Assembly (NCBI RefSeq): GCF_010389155.1
Contig: NC_057763.1
Span: forward strand, 44,808,645 to 44,872,644
DNA: 64,000 nucleotides
Source of the DNA: Erigeron canadensis
Taxonomy: Eukaryota > Streptophyta > Magnoliopsida > Asterales > Asteraceae
Direction: 5' to 3'
Part shown: positions 61,101 through 64,000 of the stretch, one piece after another
Position numbering within the stretch: the stretch's first letter is position 1
Layout of the letters: every line of letters starts with the position of its first letter
Notes under the pieces: model-generated
Told to the model about the DNA's origin: nothing
What the model saw: only the letters and a program-made list of their open reading frames with translations
Databases searched by the model: none
Program-made: the position numbers and the translations under genes

Positions 61101-61581
61101 AAAGAGACCCAATATAAGATGTTGATTCTTTTCTTTATATGCTAATAAAAGGGTCAACTAATCAAAGCTATAATAAGAACCCTTCCTTCCGAATTTCCAT
61201 TTCAGAATAACAAAAAGCATATTATAAACAATATTATATGCATTAAACAATTGCATAAAACCACAAATTGGAAACGATATTCTTTCCTCTTCTAGTGCAT
61301 TATGTAAATTCTTGCATTGAACACGATGTTTCATTGATTAAATGGAAATAGCAATCATCACTTCCTTTTTGTTGGTGCTTTTGTGATTATACACAACCTA
61401 AAAAGAATATATATATCATGTGTTATAAGTACGTTTATGTATCCATTTTTTGTTATACATATCACTTAATTTCATAACTATTCACTTCAAGTTTTGATCA
61501 TTTCACACTACACACATAATATATACGAGTATATAATATTCATTAATTTCAACTTTCATTTCACATACACATTATGATATA
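58195..61581. other. Gene-free region
   Basis: About 3.4 kb without a supported gene. Short open frames at 59351-59802 show no family resemblance. A GGCCCTGTTCGACGGATGGTTAA stretch near 58341 looks like the end of a decayed MITE, and (TA)/(TG) microsatellites occur near 60617-60640. Confidence 0.45.
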
Positions 61582-62290
61582 CTAGCACCGTACCCGCATA
61601 ATACGGCGATGGTTGTAGCGGCGACAGTGTGGTGGTGGGGGATTGTTGGCGGTGAAAACGACATTGAGTGATGTAGATAATTGATAATTGATATAAAAAT
61701 AATTGGTTTAAAGGGTTAATGAATATATTTTAAAGATAAAAAATTGATATTATAATTTAATCATTAATGATAAGGGATAATGTATGCACGGGCGGAGCTA
61801 ATAGGGAGACTGGCGGGTGCTTAGCCCCCGCCAACCGTCTATGTTTTGCATTGCAAGGCTAACTCATAACTGACTAGTACAAAGGTTTTTCCGAACCGAG
61901 CCACCCCCAATCTATATATGTTTGATTTTTAACCATGACAGTGCAAGTAAAACCTTTACATTGGGCTCATAAAAGTAACTATCGTAATAAAATTCTATTT
62001 TATTAACGTTTTCTTAAATGGTTATGTCTTTCACATTATATTGTATACAACGATCGGGAAAAAAAACGGTTGAACCCCCCTTAATGTGAATTTTTGGCTC
62101 TGCCTCTGAGTGTATGTATGTGAAAATATTTTAAAGGATGCTAACCATAATTAGAAGAACGAGCCACTATCAATTAGACAAGATCTGGCATTTCTTTTTG
62201 TGGTGAAAATATTACATAGTATATAGATAAGGGAGAACATTTTAAACATTTTTTCATGAAACATTCAACAAGATTACATAAAGAATATAT
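61582..62290 (-). mobile_element. Helitron, second family, interrupted by a hAT-like MITE
   Basis: On the minus strand the 3' end is CCGTATTATGCGGG, a ten-base spacer and CTAG (61582-61585) followed by T, a canonical Helitron terminus. The adjacent plus sequence GGCGATGGTTGTAGCGGCGAC and the ATATTTTAAAGATAAAAA block match the 57.5-58.2 kb copies. The hAT-like element at 61787-62108 splits it. The 5' limit is uncertain. Confidence 0.6.
61787..62108. mobile_element. hAT-like MITE
   Basis: The 322-bp element starts CACGGGCGGAGCTA. The reverse complement of its end is CAGAGGCAGAGCCA, the CAGRGGCGGAGCC type of terminus known from plant hAT elements. The flanks AATGTATG (61779-61786) and AGTGTATG (62109-62116) form an 8-bp duplication with one mismatch, as expected for hAT. 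Confidence 0.75.
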
Positions 62291-62301
62291 TTTTTTAATA
62301 A

Positions 62302-62335
<34 letters not shown>

Positions 62336-64000
62336 CAAGCACAATTTCTATATCTAATTTTGGACGACCTAATATTTCATCCCTTACGACGTGTGTTGAC
62401 TAAAATTTATTACGAGTATTTCAACTTAATTGAGGCTAATTAAAGTGTTAAAAACATAAGAAAGCATTCATCAGTACCGCATTTCATACTGACATAATCC
62501 AAGGGCATTTTCCACTAATATTATTAGACAGAAAGGAGAAATGATAAATCCTTTTAAATTATTAACTTAAAAATTTTGCTAACTATTAGACGAGCACACG
62601 TAAAAAAATTAAAAGGTAAGATTAGAAAAAAAAATTAATAGAAACCATATATCACCTTTTTATAATTTTAGGTAGATTATTAGGCTAATTTTTAAAATGT
62701 TTTATCATTTTCCTATAAAATATGAATAAATATCCAATATGATGATTAGATGGTTTAGAAAACATAAGAAACCATTCACCGTCTCATTTTATATTGATAT
62801 GATCCAAATGCACTTCATATTAATATTATGCGGATTAATTAAATATGAATAAGTTATCCAATATTAATATTTGAGCGTTGAGTTTTCTCTTTAGAGAGAG
62901 AGTTTTTCTTCCCTAAATCTAAGATCGATCTATGTTCCCCATTTTTGCTTTATGTTCGCCTTGTCATAAAGAATTTTATTCAAGGGTAAAGTCTCAGATT
63001 AATTAAAGTCCTTCTGTAAGCAGATTATCTACCTTCAGATAGAAGTTAAGTAATAATTACCTCCTCCATATATATCCTTTTTATGTCGGTACGTATTAGG
63101 TACCGTTATGTTGTTGTTAATTAAAGTAGTTGATTAAGTAATTAATAATTAGGTTTAAAAAGAGATGGCATGATCGATGAGGCCATATACAAGATACAAA
63201 TTTGGAAAAAGTGGCACGTACACTTCAAGGATCATGTGCCCGTCGATCAACTTGACTGTTGAAAAAGAAAAAAAAAACTCACAAATATTCTCGTGATCAA
63301 ATGAAAAGTGTATGCCCTGCCCACGAGAAAACTGTTGTATGAAGTGTACGTGGTCCTCTTAATCAATAGTCTCAATCTTTCATGAAACTTCGTTTCGGAA
63401 TAAACATATATATTAATTATTATATATTTTGATTCATTTTTGTTTGAATAATATTAATTTTTGATACACACTTTGTGAACGAGATCCAATTCCATCATCA
63501 CTCACTGTATAGATTCTAAAAGGCTTATCTATATAGTGGCCCTCAGCAAGATTTCATTGAGGTCCTTGCCATTATTGCAATGAACCAAATGATGATTTAT
63601 TGATCTAAGATATTTTTGTATATGCTCTTTGTGTTCGAGGGATGGGTTAATTTGAAGATTTTCTTTTAAAAGAAAAAGAGAAATCTTAACCATTTATTTT
63701 TTTTTCCTTTCATCGTTTTAATATGATTTTATATTTTTTTCATTTTTCAATTTTTTGTGATTATTTTATATATATTTTTTAATTTTGTAAAAAAAAATTC
63801 ATACAATTTTTTTTTTTTCCGAATTTGAGACAGTACAGATTTCGCTCTTACGATTGTTAATAAGGGGTAACTAGTGAGGGTGATATGTAATAAATGGTGA
63901 TCGGTAATGGAGTGATATACCTTACATATGGGCTAAAATTTAAAATTAAAAGAAAAAGAAAAAATCAAGAAGGGAAAAATAAATGAAAAGGAGAGAAAAT
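62291..64000. other. Gene-free right end of the window
   Basis: AT-rich DNA with a (TA)n tract at about 62303-62333 and a foldback at about 62566-62700 related to the motif near 32665. No coding frame, RNA gene or bounded transposon is supported in the rest. Confidence 0.5.

Noticed and set aside
1..64000. CRISPR array, operon or phage-like defence system
   Set aside because: The window is intron-bearing plant DNA; repeats present are transposons and microsatellites, with no regular spacer pattern.

Overview
The window is AT-rich plant nuclear DNA. The genes have many GT-AG introns and the products are plant-specific (auxin response factor, remorin, plant Shaker K+ channel, phylloquinone-pathway ligase). 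LTR retrotransposon, Helitron, MULE, Harbinger and hAT debris lies between them. Protein content points to a eudicot; an asterid is only a guess. There is no bacterial, organellar or CRISPR-like content. All exon models below were built by hand from reading frame, splice consensus and family knowledge, and their phases add up to whole codons.

Layout. 1-1452 (+): last four exons of an AAE14/MenE-type 2-succinylbenzoyl-CoA ligase, ending in a PTS1-like SSL. 1453-8400: intergenic, with a MULE-type foldback element (9-bp TSD) and three Harbinger/Tourist-like MITEs, two of them inverted copies of one family. 8627-12053 (+): a long remorin. 14865-21346: a complete but broken Ty1/copia element (162-bp LTRs, 5-bp TSD) split by a nested 1.86-kb LTR-like insertion. 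21629-22578: a second 9-bp-TSD MULE-like element. 23019-28186 (-): a 13-exon ARF6-type auxin response factor with a full miR167 target site. 29-40 kb: gene-free, with three related non-autonomous Helitrons and SINE-like pieces. 40280-40780 (+): a single-exon small secreted-peptide precursor resembling IDA-LIKE.

43347-46021 (+): GINS subunit SLD5, with a GC-AG intron and an antisense ribosomal protein eS4 pseudogene in intron 1. 46.2-46.8 kb: a duplicated fragment of the nearby K+ channel locus. 47438-50556 (+): class I alpha-mannosidase MNS3. 51033-56070 (-): an 11-exon KAT-type inward-rectifier K+ channel, convergent with MNS3, carrying a SINE in an intron. 56-64 kb: gene-free, with a second Helitron family (two head-to-tail copies) and a hAT-like MITE inserted into another copy.

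The genes belong to unrelated pathways, as is normal for a plant chromosome: vitamin K1 synthesis, membrane nanodomains, auxin response, peptide signalling, replication, N-glycan trimming and K+ uptake. No co-regulated cluster or new multi-gene system is evident. The least ordinary items are the IDL-like precursor, the eS4 pseudogene, the duplicated channel fragment, the Helitron arrays and the copia element whose LTRs look young while its coding region is badly broken.
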